Assembly: GCA_014218235.1 (NCBI GenBank)
Contig: CM024755.1
Span: forward strand, 83,397,960 to 83,461,959
From: Colocasia esculenta
Taxonomy: Eukaryota > Streptophyta > Magnoliopsida > Alismatales > Araceae
Length of the DNA: 64,000 nt
Direction of reading: 5' to 3'
Part shown: positions 24,481-36,812 of the stretch, one piece after another
Position numbering within the stretch: position 1 is the first letter of the stretch
Layout: the number at the start of each line of letters is the position of its first letter
Made by a program: the position numbers and the translations under genes
The notes under the pieces: model-generated
What the model was told of the DNA's origin: nothing
Database searches by the model: none
Seen by the model: only the letters and a program-made list of their open reading frames with translations

Positions 24481-24959
24481 TCTTCCAAATTGAAATGTAT
24501 TCTTTAAAGACAGATATTGATGATGTTGAAGCTTAGATTCCATGATCGACTTCTAAAGGGTTGAAGCTTGATTGCGCTTGGTGTCAGTGTAGTGGATTGC
24601 TCGGATGTTGAACATGCGGAATTTCTTTTCATGAAATGATACGCATTTTTATATGCGGGTGTACCGGTATGTTAAAACAGATAGAAATGTGAGACATTTC
24701 TTTGGCGGAAGAATTTGTATCGTCCATTTATTAGAAGATTGCACCTACATTTTGGTGTATTTGATTCGCATGATTATTTTATAAGGTGATTATGGATTTT
24801 ATGTACTGGACCCTTTCCCTACCAGTCGGACTCGGTATTAGTTTATATCGGATTGAATATAAATACCCTTGATAACACTGTCAAGGTCCATCTTAGTGCT
24901 TGGGTAGAGAGGCCTTCATATTTCAACCAAATGACTTTCATTTCTTCTTCTTTTTTTCT

Positions 24960-25250
24960 TGTTCTCTAGAACTTGTATATCTTCTATAAGCCCTTGGGTA
25001 CCTTTCTAATTAAAGATGTCGTAGGGGCCTTTTTATAAGTACTTTTGTGCCCTTTGAGTATCTTTATAAATTAAAAAAAAATCTCATAGGGGTCTTTCTT
25101 CAGAAAGTGTTCTCTTGAGTATCTTTATAAATAAAGATCTCATAGAGGCTTTTGCAAAAGGATAAATAAAGGTTTTGCAGGGGGGCTTTCTATAAAAATG
25201 ACATAAGAGCCGTCTCGTAAACTCCTTATGAGGGCCAAATGTTTATGAGG
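24960..25250. repeat. Degenerate tandem repeat
   Basis: Variants of GAGTATCTTTATAAATAAAGATCTCATAG recur four to five times at irregular spacing. No gene is present. Confidence 0.5.
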
Positions 25251-25422
25251 GCTTTTGTGTGAAAGTATATATGTACGTCATGAGAGCTTTATTTATTTAT
25301 TTATTTATAAATTGGCATGTGCTTGACCTTGACACACATGGCATTATTATAATTGTATTTTACCTAGTACTGTCCCAGTACTTTTTAAAGGACATCATGA
25401 GGTGGCGCCAGCATACATTAAA

Positions 25423-25603
25423 GAGAAAGACTTATTGCACTTTCATATTGCACTTTAAGTGCAATGTGACTAGGCAAAAGTTATGTGACATCTCTCCCAT
25501 GAGGAGTGATAAAATGGTCATCCAATTGTTAGATGCCACATGAGCATGTTGCCTAATCACATTGCACTTAAAGTGCAATGTGAAAGTGCACAAAGTCTTT
25601 CTT
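25423..25603. mobile_element. MITE with long inverted repeats and 9-bp target duplication
   Basis: A 181-bp element flanked by TACATTAAA on both sides (25414-25422 and 25604-25612). The two ends are inverted copies over about 50 bases (GAAAGACTT...TTGCACTTTCA..TTGCACTTTAAGTGCAA). Each arm also contains the small palindrome TTGCACTTAAAGTGCAA or its variant. The 9-bp duplication suggests the Mutator group. Confidence 0.8.
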
Positions 25604-25612
25604 TACATTAAA

Positions 25613-26929
25613 ATGCCTCACAAGCTTGGTATAATGTGGCACCCCGTTATATACCTCAATTAAATCCCCCATCATGAGGTGGCTGTGAGGGGTGGTGCCC
25701 TTAACCCACATGAGTCAGATCTTATCTTTGCCCACATATCTCAAGTGAATTTGCTTATTTGATATTATTTATTTTGGCACATGTAGACTCATAAAATGAA
25801 GACTTTCTTCACGTGCTCCTCTTCGTACAAGTATCAAAGACGTGGACTTATAAACACACGGGCTCAATGATGTGTCATTTGAATAGATTGTGCAGCAAAT
25901 GGGGATTTATTACCCCAAAAATTTTAAATAACAAGAACAACCACTTAATTGAAGACCACCTTGCGCAGGCCTCTGCAGAACTTCCGGCGTCTTCCAGGCT
26001 TTCAATTCCAGAGTTGCCAAGCTCTCTTTGTTCACCACACTGTCACTCTGTAACTCCTACTATTGAACTCAGAAATGTTTCTCCAACTGATTCACCTAGA
26101 CTTGAAGAGGTTGAACAAGCTCTTCATGGGGATGATGATCCCTGCCCCCTTCTTTCACAATCCGGTGAGTGCCTTTTAGAGCTCCTGGCCGATTGCGAAT
26201 GCACTTTATAAATGAGATTATTTCTCATTTGAGTGCATTGCACAATGAGATGGAGTTTTATTTCCCCATTAAAAAATATATGTATCTATGAGCACCACTT
26301 AATTAATCACTTGGAGAACACCCATTACTTGAAGAATACTTGGCTTTGAGCTCCTCCACTGCCCCTTAAAGGACTTAACTAATGGGGAGCTTATAATACT
26401 TCATAATGAGGGTCCTCTCTTCATTTAATGCCCTCCATTAATACATAAACACTCGATTTATATGAACAAATGGGGTTTATTCACCCATTCATCACAAAAA
26501 TCATTTGACGAAAATGCCAATCCCCTTTGAAGGGGTCTTTAGGCTCCCCTAGAGGGTATCTTCTGGCCGAAGGGGTGCTGGGTCCCTCCAGGTAAGTTAT
26601 CCAGAGGGAAGCCCCTCCGAGTAGCTTTTTGGGCATTAAAATAATGCCTATCTCACTTTTTCTTAACCCCCCCTCTAAAGATGGAATTTTGGGTTTTAAA
26701 ACCCACTTCTATCTACATTTGAATTTTACTTGTTTTTTGAATTTTTTTTTATACAACAAATGCTCCTCACAGGATGTGTGTCAGAGTCGATGGCGAAGAG
26801 TTCAAAAATGGTGGGGAGCTGGGCTAAAATGCCATTTGGGAGCAATGATTTGTCAGCTACAATTTGGGGCTTGGTTAGGAGTCGTTTACTTAAGTCTTGT
26901 AGTCCTGATCACTCGGTCCATAGTTTGAT
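25613..26929. other. No supported gene
   Basis: A 132-codon + strand frame at 25813-26211 lies here, but it has no recognisable domain or gene structure. The rest is AT-rich with scattered short direct repeats. Confidence 0.4.
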
Positions 26930-27600
26930 TTCGTAATTTCTTCTTAAGCCTTGCTTTTATGACCTTCCTTAGAGATATACTTACATTTTGCTGTCGAGTT
27001 TTTCCTTTCCTGGCTCAGAGCTTGGTTTAACGACGTCGAGGCCTTCCTTTCACGATTTTATTTGCTTGTGAATTCACTAGATATTTGTTGATGAGAGCTA
27101 TCTTTTCAGGCTTTACTAAGCTTGAATTGACATTTTCCTCCTGAGCTTTGTCTTGTTACTTAGTGAGGTTCGCCTTTCTAGCTTGATTTGATCTTTTCCT
27201 CCTAAGTCTTATTTTTCTAATTTTACTCAGGGACTTGTCGAAACTTATCTTTTTGACTTTTTTCAGGATTCGATGAGGGCTTTTGTGGAAGAGCACCCTT
27301 CTTGGCTTTACTCCCCAACTTGATTTGACATTTTTTTCTTTGAGTCATGCCTCTCCAACTTTGCTCAAGATCTTGATTGGAGATTTTGCTGTTGAGACTG
27401 CCTTCCTGGCTTTGCTCAACCACTTAACTTTGACATTCTTCTGATGTTCACCATTTTTTGGCTTCTACTTAGTGTCTTGATTTGGTAACTTTCTGTTGAA
27501 TCATGCCTTTCTGACCTTGTTCAGGATGCAATGGGAGTCTCTGCCTTTTGACTTTGCCTAGACATTCGATTTGATCATCGCTTATTGCTCCGATCTGTTT
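26930..27600. repeat. Degenerate tandem repeat of 50-65 bp
   Basis: Recurring text CTTGATTTGACATTTT...GAGTC.TGCCTTTCTGGCTTTGCTCA appears about ten times with heavy divergence. The array is cut off at the SIRE LTR border at 27644. Confidence 0.6.
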
Positions 27601-27643
27601 GATTGTCAGCCTGCACTTTTGGGCCAGTTGGAAATTTGAGTTG

Positions 27644-30095
27644 TGTTGCCCAGCTAGCAAGCCCAGAGGGGGGTGAATGGGATTTAAAATTCTTTTAGAT
27701 TTAACACCTGTCAACAAAAACGCTTTAACAAAAAAACACTAAGTTCGATTGTTAGTGTTAGTGATAAGGAAGACAACAAAGAAATAAGCACACAAGCACA
27801 CAACACAGAAGATTTTTATCCTGGTTCAGACCTCCTATCCCAAGGAGTCCTACGTCCAGTCCCCAAGCAACAACTTGGGATTTCACTAACCAAGGGTACT
27901 ATCCCCCTTAAGGACCCTTACACATCCAGACACAGCTGGCCTTCTCTTCTAACCCCGAAGAGGTACAAACCACCCTGATACACAGGTCTTCCTTCCTTAA
28001 CGAAGGGAATACAAACCACCTGTTCCAACAGGTCTTCTCTTCACAACCCGAAGAGGAACATCACAACAGATGTGAATAAAAGCGAATGGCCCCTAGACCA
28101 AGCTTACAACAAATGCTTGATCTGAGGCAAGGTCTGAGAGAGAAAAGATTTGTACTAAAAAATCTCTCAGAACTACAACAGCTCTCTCAAGGTTAAGCAA
28201 GAAGGATCGAGAGCTAAGAGCTACAAAAAAAAGATGGAATGAAGCAAGTGCTCTTCTTGTTCGTTGAGGAATTCTCTGAAGGCTCTATCACATAACAATT
28301 CAAGTTGTTGAACTATCAAACTGGGAGTCTTCAGTCCTCTATATATCTTCTCTTAAGAATATAGCGGTTGAAATGGTCGTTCTCTCTAGGTTGGATGCTC
28401 ATTAAACTGCATGGTTCATCGTGCACGACAGGTATGCTTATAGCCATTTAATGCTCCACGAGATATGCACGCAAAGAGAAGATTCATCCAGATATCCTTC
28501 ACTTCTAGTTGTCCAACGTTGTAAGATCTTGTGCTATCAGAGACTTGCACATAATAAATGTCAAACCATAGATAGCTAGACTGTCTCTATGCTTGTCAGT
28601 CAACGTTAGAAACGATATACACCAAAATGGAGATGCCATTGCTATCTTGAAAAGTGTTTGCTATAGAAACATATGAATAGATTGCATTCAGATAGATGAC
28701 ATGCAGAAGTGTGTACAGTCATAATAAATGCAGGATACAAGTGATGCACGCAGGAAGACTTTGTCTTTCACAGTATTTGAAAATATATTTGAATATCTTG
28801 TATGAAATCGATGTAATCCATGAAGTCGTTATGATAATGAAATAGTTGTTCAACTTATGAAATTGTTGTTTATGCAAATCGTTATACAAATATAGACAAA
28901 TCATTGTTTAAACATAAACAAATTGTTGTTTGAGCAAATCATTGTTCAAACATAAGCAAATCGATGTACACGCAAATCGTTGTACAAATATAAGTAAATC
29001 GTTGTACATATATGAGCAAATCGTTGTACAAGCATAAGCAAATCGTTGTTTAAGAAGATCGTTATTCAAACATAAGCAAATCGATGTACAAACAAATCGT
29101 TGTACAGATATAAGTAAATCGTTGTACAGATATGAGCAAATCGTTGTACAAGCATAAGCAAATCATTGTTTAAGCAAATCGTTATTCAAACATAAGCAAA
29201 TTGATGTACAAGCAAATTGTTGTACATATATAAGTAAATTGTTGTACAGATATGAGCAAATCGTTGTACAAGTATAAGCAAATCATTGTTTAAGCAAATC
29301 GTTGTACAAGAGATAGCAAATCGTTGTTTAAGCAAATCGTTGTACATATATGAGCCAATCGTTCTAGCTATCAAATCGTTGTTTTCTTTTATGAAATCGA
29401 TATCACAGTTAAATCGTTGTTTTCTCTTATGAAATCGTTATAAGAGTCAAATCGTTGTTTTCACTTATGAAATCGATATGAGACCGAAATCGATGTTTCA
29501 CTTAACAAATCATAGTGAAATCGAAATCGTTGTTTCACTTAACAAATCATTGTGAGATCGAAATCGTTGTTTCACTTAACAAATCATTGTGAGATCAAAA
29601 TTGTTGTTTCACTTACGAAATCGTTGTGAGATTGAAATCGTTGTTACACTTACGAAATCGTTGTGAGATCGAAATCGTTACTTCACTTAACGAATCGTTG
29701 TGAGACCGAAATCGTTGTTTCACTTAACGAATCGTTGTAAGACCGAAATCGATGTTTCTCTTAACAAATTGTTGTGAAACCAAAATTGTTGTACTCACTT
29801 ATCAAATCATTATAAGATGAAATCGTTGAGCGATAGAATTGTTCATGCTCACTTATCAAATCGTTATGCTGTAAGGGAAATCGTTGTTATACAAGGAAAA
29901 TCGATGTGTACTTAAAAGAAATGTATGCTTTGAACTTTGAATGATACAGTGTAAGAATTACTTACAGATTAGGCTTTACTTATTCCCTGTGGATGAACTT
30001 CATAAAAATTTATTAGAAAATAGTTGTTAGGATTTTGTTAATCACCAAAATTGTATATAATTAAATAAAATTATATGGGGATGGACTGATCATCA
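27644..30095 (-). repeat. 3' LTR of the SIRE element
   Basis: In its own orientation it starts TGATGATCAGTCC just after the polypurine tract and ends GCTAGCTGGGCAACA. Near its end it has CCATTCACCCCCCTCTGGG, typical of SIRE-type LTR ends. More than a kilobase is tandem array (see next entry). The other LTR is outside the window. Confidence 0.8.
28860..29910 (-). repeat. AAATCGTTG array with 120-bp higher-order repeat
   Basis: A minisatellite within the SIRE LTR built on AAATCGTTGTACA-type units of about 20 bp. At 28921-29280 the units are organised as three copies of an exact 120-bp higher-order period (TCGATGTACA at 28961 and 29081, TTGATGTACA at 29201). From about 29460 the unit changes to 37 bp (AAATCGTTGTTTCACTTAAC plus AAATCATTGTGAGATCG). 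Confidence 0.85.
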
Positions 30096-30109
30096 ATTTC
30101 CCTCTTTTT
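30096..30109 (-). other. Polypurine tract of the SIRE element
   Basis: On the minus strand AAAAAGAGGGAAAT directly precedes the 3' LTR. Confidence 0.7.
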
Positions 30110-30381
30110 GGTGATGACAAAACATAACAAAAAAATAACATGTAATGTGCTGAAATAAACTTAAATAAATTTTCTAAATAGGGATTAAAGTTTGTAGATA
30201 TGTATTTTAGAATGTTTTATTTTCTCCCCCTTTTTGTCATTTAAGCAAAAATAAACAAAAGTAGACAAAGAAAGAAGAGAAGAAAGATAAATAGAAGACA
30301 GAAAAGACATTATATTATTTCACTGAGGAGGTACGGGAATGTAGAAAGCAGGGGACAGAAGAGAGGCATATCGAGTAATGA

Positions 30382-32602
30382 TCAGCCATGCCTTGCGTTC
30401 CTGCTCTTCAAAATAACCCTGGAAGGCTCCATAAACCATAGAATAGGGAGGTCCCATAACAGGAGCCATCCTCTAGATGTGCAGTTGCCTTTGAGCTTCC
30501 ACAAAATTTCCATACTCATCCTTGCCAAGAGACATTTTGTAGGTGTTGGAGGTTCAAAGCTGGCATGTTGAAGAAACTGATCTATTGAAATGGGGTAGAA
30601 GATCTGCTGGTGCTTCAGTTCCTTTTTCATTGAAATATAGACTTTGTATCTCTCAACCCACATATCAAATGGGTCTTGAACAAGATGAATGAGTTAAGAT
30701 CTAGAAATTGTGCAGTAGATAGAGGAGGTTGATTTGATCTGGCCCGAGAAGCATTGAGATCAAGAAGCTGCTGAGCAGTGAGAGGGGTAAAGTCTTTCCT
30801 AGTCTGATGGAGATAGCCACTCACATTCAGACAAAAGAGGGGCAAGAACATCAGACTTGATGTGGCCCTGGTGATATTCCCAATAGACGAATCTGTGGAA
30901 TGCAAGGGAATTTCCTTTCTGCACTGAAATGTGCCCCATTACCCTGGCAAATCTTTCAAAAATAATAGGGCCTACTACAGATTCCATGACTAAGGAATGA
31001 AGTGGAGGCAGAAACACAACATCTGGTATCTCCAAAGTGGCAAAGTCCACTTGGATGGAGGTGGTATGAGCAGTATCCAAACCAAGAAGAGAAATAGCTT
31101 GCCGGAATTGGCCAAGCTGAACTTCAGGTAGATTATGGAGATAGCTGTAATCATTAAACATCTGGAAGTACCTGATGAGCTTGATCTCCTTCTGGATGAA
31201 AGGACCCTAGGTATTTTTGTGATGAATCACAAACCACTCAAAGAGAGGGAGTGGGTGATCCCTGGGTGGGAATCGAGCAGAGCTGGCAGATATGAATTGC
31301 CTGTATAAAGACTGATGGCCCCGAGCCCATTGTTCTTCAGATTTAGCCTCAGTCATAGATAAGATTTTTGACTGTTCGGCTTTGGAAAGATAAGAGAGAA
31401 GGAGAACAATATTTAGGTGGTCGGTTAGATTAAGGTGAGGAAGGCCAAAAATGGTGGCAAATGTGCATTTATGGAGGAATTCACAATAGATAGACCTTCT
31501 TCGATTTTCAACAGTGAGAGAAAATCAAAGAGGTGGAAAACGAGACTCAAAAGAGGTGGCAAGGTTGGAAGATATTTTTCTCGTTTTAGGAACATGGCTG
31601 GAAGAGCCTGTCCTATGAATGTGAGTGCCAATTGACAGGACTGAGTGAAGTATGGCTACTTCAAACTCATCTTTGATGTCCTGGATAAAGGGACCTTCAA
31701 GTTGGGGACCCTCTGGAATGATTGTAACAAAAGAGGGAGGAGTAGGAGGATGAAGGAAAGAATAAGCAGTAGAGGGAGGTGGTATGGATGGTCTAGAAGA
31801 TGAAGGACCAGAAAAGGAGGCTCCAGTTGAGGAGGATGATGTTGGAGGTGCCTCAGAAGGAGGAGGAGGAATGAATGTGGAGGAAGCAGGAGAAGAGGAG
31901 GTTGTGGTAGGAAATGGTGTAGGTGAGGAAATGTGCTTAGGTAGGGGTTGTTTGAAGGTGGCAGGAGCTGGAGGAGCAGTGGTAGATGAAGGTGGAGAAG
32001 GAAGGGCTGAAGTTTGAAGAGGAGAAGAAGGGGGCTCTGGGGGCACAGCCTCTTCTACAGGTGCTTCAACTCTGCCTTGCTCATCCTGAGATTCCACTGG
32101 CCCGGATGACCCTGACTGCTCATCCACAACTGGCCCTGGAGGCCCTAGCTGCACAGCTGATGGCCCTGATGGCCCAGATGCTTCCTGTGCTGGCTGACCC
32201 TCAACAACTTTTGGCCCTGATGGCCCTACAACCTCAGCACCAACTGGCCCTGATAGCTAGACTTCTTCTTCTGCAATACTTGGCCCTGATGGCCAGATTT
32301 CTTCTGCTGCATCAATTGGCCCTGATGGCCCTGAACTGCTCTTTGGTACTGCAGGAGTGGGAGCAGGAGGGGCAGGAGTAGATGTTTGCGCCCTCACTAA
32401 GTCTGAAAGAGTTGAAATCATTTGCTTCATGCTCACCAACTCATTCTTCATTCCTTTCAGTACAGCCTTCACTATTCCCATTTCCTTCACACCAGTGCTC
32501 TGGCTAATGAAAATTGATGAAATATCAGATTGAACAGAGCACAGAATTTGTCCTTGTGCATCTAACCTCTTAAGTACTGGCTTCAAGTGCACATGGACCT
32601 TC
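30382..32602 (-). pseudogene. SIRE env-like 3' ORF, C-terminal part
   Basis: Third and last piece of the long ORF after pol. From 32602 downward it holds a helical stretch (VKAVLKGMKNELVSMKQMIS), a proline-rich linker, a run of Gly-Pro repeats (SGPSGP, WPSGPS, LSGPVG, GPSGPK, GSSGPV), then a Ser/Pro/Thr-rich region. A TAG at 32257-32259 is in the same frame as the rest. A separate block follows further down: WARGHQSLYRQFISASS, LFEWFVIHHKNT (TAG), YFQMFNDYSYLHNLPEVQLG and FHRFVYWEYHQGHIKSDVLA. Frame changes near 31520 and 30800. Such ORFs are called env-like in SIRE elements, and no membrane segment was seen here. Confidence 0.55.
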
Positions 32603-34558
32603 TGTTGAACCACTCCATATTTTACCCTTACATTTTAGTGATAACAAAATTTATGATTAATTAAATATTATTAAATATATTTAATATCATGTTTTCCTAA
32701 TAAATATATTTTGGTGATAACAAAACTTATGATTAATCAAATATTATTAAATATATTCAATATTATGTTTTTCTTAATAAATATAAATTTATGTGATTAA
32801 TTAAATATTAAATATATTTAATACCATATTTTTCTAATAATAAATTAAATATCATGTTTTTATCATGTTTTTTCTAATAAATATAATTTTATGACATTAT
32901 TACTGTGTGATTTGCACTAAAAAGCTAAATCAATGTCTATTCAATATATATCGATTTCAGTTCACAAAGTGCCACATCAATTTGTTTGAAAACATGGACT
33001 TGCCTCTCACATCGATTTGATAAGTGAAATATCGATTTGCCTCTTACATCGATTTGATAAGTGAAACATCGATTTACCTCTCACATTGATTTGATAAGTG
33101 AAACATCGATTTGCCTCTCACATCGATTTGATAAGTGAAACTTCGATTTGCCTCTCACATCGATTTGATAAGTGAAACATGGATTCGTTTGAAAACATGG
33201 ATTTGCTTCAAACATGGATTTGATAAGTGAAACATGGATTCGCTTGAAAATATGGATTTGCTTCAAACATGGATTTGATAAGGGAAACATGGATTTGCTT
33301 CAAACATAGATTTGATAAGTGAAACATGGATTCGCTTGAAAACATGGATTTGCTTCAAACATGGATTTGATAAGTGAAACATGGATTCGCTTGAAAACAC
33401 AGATTTGCTTCAAACATGGATTTGATAAGTGAAACATGGATTTGCTTCAAACATGGATTTGATAAGTGAAACATAGATTCACTTGAAAATATGGATTTCA
33501 CTTAAACATCGATTTCCTTTATATTTCAAAATATTTTGGCATCTAGTGAAAAGTCAAATATACTTCTGATAGAAGATCTCTTTTATCTTTCCAGATCTCT
33601 TCTCCCTTGACAGAACAAAAAGGGCTTACCTACCATTTCTGGGAGACAACAGGAAACATAGAGGTATGAACCTTTTTGATAGAAACTCTCTTTTATCTAA
33701 ACACTTTCTTCTATGCTTGCAGACCTCGTAGACCACAAAATATTAGAAGAAAGAGAAGATGAGCAATGGCTAGAACTCCAACGGATTTGTTCAAAGCTGC
33801 TCATATGAAAGATGAAGCAAAGCTGAAGAAGAAAATAGAGCTTTCCTGAAGATCTTTAAATGAGTGTACATCCTGTGAGGAGCCAAAAACTCCACATACA
33901 CTCAAAGGAAAAGAGAGAAAGAGCCCGAGCCCAAGAAGAAGTGTTCAAGCAACTGAGGCACTCAAGCATTCAAGCTCCTTCTCCTCTCTTCAGTCTCTCT
34001 GTGTGCATCTTTGTAATCTGGGGAGAGAATCTTTTCGCTGAGAGTCTCATTTAGTTGGTGTTCATCTGTTCCAACTCTCAGCGCTGTTCTTTCTTTTCTA
34101 AGAAAGATCTTTGTCCATCTGTAGGACTGTATATAGTGTAGAACCTAGCTAGGTGTTTGTGTCTAGCAGAACCATACTGGGGTTTATACCAGGAGGTTGG
34201 CTTCTTGACCTGTAAAAGAAGTGGGTTGCCTTCTTGCCCGGGAAAGAGAAGAAGACCAGCTGGGGTCCTGGGTGTTGTATTGTCCTTGAGGGGGACTATA
34301 CCCTTGGTTAGTTAAAGCCCAAGAGGTTGCTTGGGGACTGGATGTAGGACTTCTATGTGAGAAAGGCCGACCCAAGATAAATTCCTTGTGTCATTTGTGT
34401 GGTTGTTTATTTGCTTCTGCACTGCTACTCTTTATCACACTAAACTAACCAAACTTTCAAGTGATAATTTTTTGTGTTTAAATTTCTATTTTAGATTTCA
34501 GAAAAACCTATTCACCCCCCCTCTAGGTTAGCTTGCTTCCGTACCAAAAGGGCCAACA
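32603..34558 (+). repeat. 5' LTR of the TR-GAG element
   Basis: It contains the 37-bp ATCGATTTG array at about 33000-33510 and closes with the SIRE-like TATTCACCCCCCCTCTAGG. Confidence 0.9.
33000..33510 (+). repeat. ATCGATTTG minisatellite in the 5' LTR
   Basis: A 37-bp unit, GATAAGTGAAACATCGATTT followed by GCCTCTCACATCGATTT, repeated several times. It then changes to CATGGATTCGCTTGAAAA and CATGGATTTGCTTCAAA variants. A matching array lies at 37190-37710 in the other LTR. Confidence 0.9.
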
Positions 34559-34560
34559 AG

Positions 34561-34572
34561 TGGTATCAGAGC
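34561..34572 (+). other. Primer binding site of the TR-GAG element, tRNA-Met
   Basis: TGGTATCAGAGC begins three bases after the LTR end. Confidence 0.9.
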
Positions 34573-34620
34573 AAGGTTCTCTGATCAATAAAAAAGATCC
34601 AACGATCTTAGAGAAGATCC

Positions 34621-36157
34621 ATGGCAGCTCAAGGATTTGCTGAAGGTCAATCAGTCATCAGACCTCCACTCTTCGATGGAGAGGATTACCAGTTTTGGAA
34701 GATGAGAATGGAATGCTTCATTCGGGGCACAGACTTTGATCTATGGCAGGTAATAGAGGTAGGTGATTTTGTTGTTGTTCCTGCTGTAGGTACTACTGCC
34801 ATTACAACAGCAGATAAAAGTAAATTATTTTTAAACATTAAAGCAAAGAACTATTTATGTAGTGCTCTATCTAAAAAGGAATTTAGTAGAGTATCTGCAT
34901 GTAAATCTGCAAAAGAAATGTGGGATAAACTGCAGGTAACTTATGAAGGAACAGATAAAGTAAAACGAACTAGGATAGATATTCTTGTTTCACAATATGA
35001 ACAATTTAAAATGCTTTCAAACGAAAACATTACTACTATGTATAATAGATTTTCAAGCATAATAGTAGGTTTAAATTCTCTTGGTAAAACTCTTTCTAAT
35101 GAGGAAACCGTTAGAAAGATACTAAGGTCTTTAACTCTTTCATGGACACCTAAAGTAACTGCTATTGAAGAAGCCCATGACTTAACCGAACTTTCATATT
35201 GATAACTTAATAGGTTCCCTCATGGCACATGAAATTAATATGGAGCGACTATTTGAAAGCTCATCAAAGAAAAAATGTACTAATGCTCTTAAAGTTGCAG
35301 CTGCTACTTCCACTTCTTCTTCTTCTAGTTCCAAAAATGCAGATTCTGAAGACAGTGATGTAGATGATGTACTGTCCAAGCTTCAGAAAATTCTCAAGAA
35401 GAAGAAAAATGGATCAAGAAGGATTCAAAAGAAAGAGAAAAAGGAGAAAGAACCAGTCTGCTATGAATGCAGAAAACCTGGACATCTGAGACCAGATTGT
35501 CCAAGAATTAAGAAGACTGGTCAGCCAGAAAAGTCCAAGAAGCAGCACAAAAAATTCAAAAGAAAAGCCATGGCGGCTGCTTGGGAAAATGAAGAGGCCA
35601 CAAATTCAGAATCATCAAGCTCAGATTCCGAAAAAGAGCAGAAAAGTCTAGCCCTCATGGTAGGACTAGATGAGGTAAATTCTGACCCATTTTTTGATTC
35701 ATGCACTGATTCAGAGTCAGAGTCTGAAGACTTAGAAGAAGTCTTCAATGAACTATATGAAAAACATAAGGGTGTTGTAAAAGAATTAAAAAATCTGAAA
35801 AACAACACTACTTGCTTGGAAAACACCAATTCTGATCTTAAATCCGAATTGGAGCAACTAGAAAAACAATTAAAGGACAGTAAAGATAATAACTATCTTT
35901 TAAATGAAGATTTCAAAAGCAAGAATAATGAGAAGTTAGAGTTAGAAGAAAAATTAAAAACTCTAACTAAAGAAAATCTCTATTTAAAAGAATCAGTTAG
36001 AAAATTAACTAGAGGGAAAACATCTTTAGCCATATACTTAAAAGGGTCAAAATATGGAAATAATAAACAAAGGCTTGGATACATACCTCCGGAAAAAGGA
36101 AAACAAGCCATAATTCTAGGAAAATATCCTTTGCCAAAATTTGTAAAAGAAACCTAA
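34621..36157 (+). pseudogene. gag: SIRE-type gag of the TR-GAG element
   Basis: Starts at ATG 34621, 60 bases after the primer site. The capsid part opens MAAQGFAEGQ, then RPPLFDGEDYQFWKMRMECF and AKEMWDKLQVTYEGTDKVK, as in copia gag (UBN2-like) proteins. One extra base near 35197 stops the frame at 35202, and the frame resumes with IDNLIGSLMAHEINMERLFE. A CCHC knuckle (CYECRKPGHLRPDC) is followed by an acidic serine-rich region and a long coiled coil (ELEQLEKQLKDSKDNN). The frame is long and mostly open, so expression of gag may have been selected until recently. Confidence 0.85.
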
Positions 36158-36198
36158 ATACCTCAAAAAAGGCCCCTGAAATGAACAAGCTTTATTAA

Positions 36199-36414
36199 AT
36201 GAAAAATGTTTCTAAAAATCGTGTTCTAAACAGATATCACAAAGACAATAAGAACTGTAAAACAAATTATATTAATTGTTGCTCTCATTGCAATAAATTA
36301 GGACACACAGTAAACACCTGCACAACAAGGCACCTAGTATGGATTCCGAAAGGATGTTTTTATGCATCTAACCATCAAGAACCCAAAAAGATTTGGGTAC
36401 CTACTTCTGAGTAG
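36199..36414 (+). pseudogene. Second CCHC zinc knuckle of the TR-GAG element
   Basis: A 71-codon frame with CSHCNKLGHTVNTC and the end KKIWVPTSE. It corresponds to CSHCNKLGHTRTTC of the SIRE element near 63290-63330. It lies 40 bases after the gag stop. The pol that should follow is missing; 36420-36812 holds only short G-rich spacers (CTAAGGGGGAGT, AAGGGGGAGAG). Confidence 0.75.
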
Positions 36415-36812
36415 TTTATTTGCAGGATAGCATCAGGAACAAAGGATGCTCAAGGCACTGGTGACTGCCAGCTCTTCATCCAACTCATATCTGAAGAGGG
36501 AGTAGTCATTAATTTATTTTTAAAGTTTAATATTACTAACAATTATTTGCAAGTCTCATTCAAGTGGAGTCTCTCATTCAGGGGGAGCACAGACTAAGGG
36601 GGAGTTATTCATTAATGTCAATCATTGTTGAACCCCTCAATGGTAAGAAAATTTCACAAAGGGGAGAGAATGCATGGTAAGATCCTTCCTTTTTGGTTAG
36701 TGATAATAAGGGGGAGAGTATGCATTATTTATGAATTTTCTGTATTTTTATGCTTTAAGTATTTTTGTTAGAAAATTCTTATAAATTTTGTCATCACCAA
36801 AAATGAGGAGAT

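Noticed and set aside
25813..26211. A 132-codon + strand frame as a host gene
   Set aside because: No recognisable family, no intron structure or promoter, and it lies in repeat debris.
28860..29910. Regularly spaced short repeats that look like a CRISPR array
   Set aside because: The spacers are themselves repeats, the unit length drifts, it lies in a plant LTR, and no cas genes exist.
31784..32381. Plus-strand frames rich in Glu/Gly or Ala/Leu
   Set aside because: Antisense shadows of the Ser/Pro- and Gly-Pro-rich SIRE ORF.
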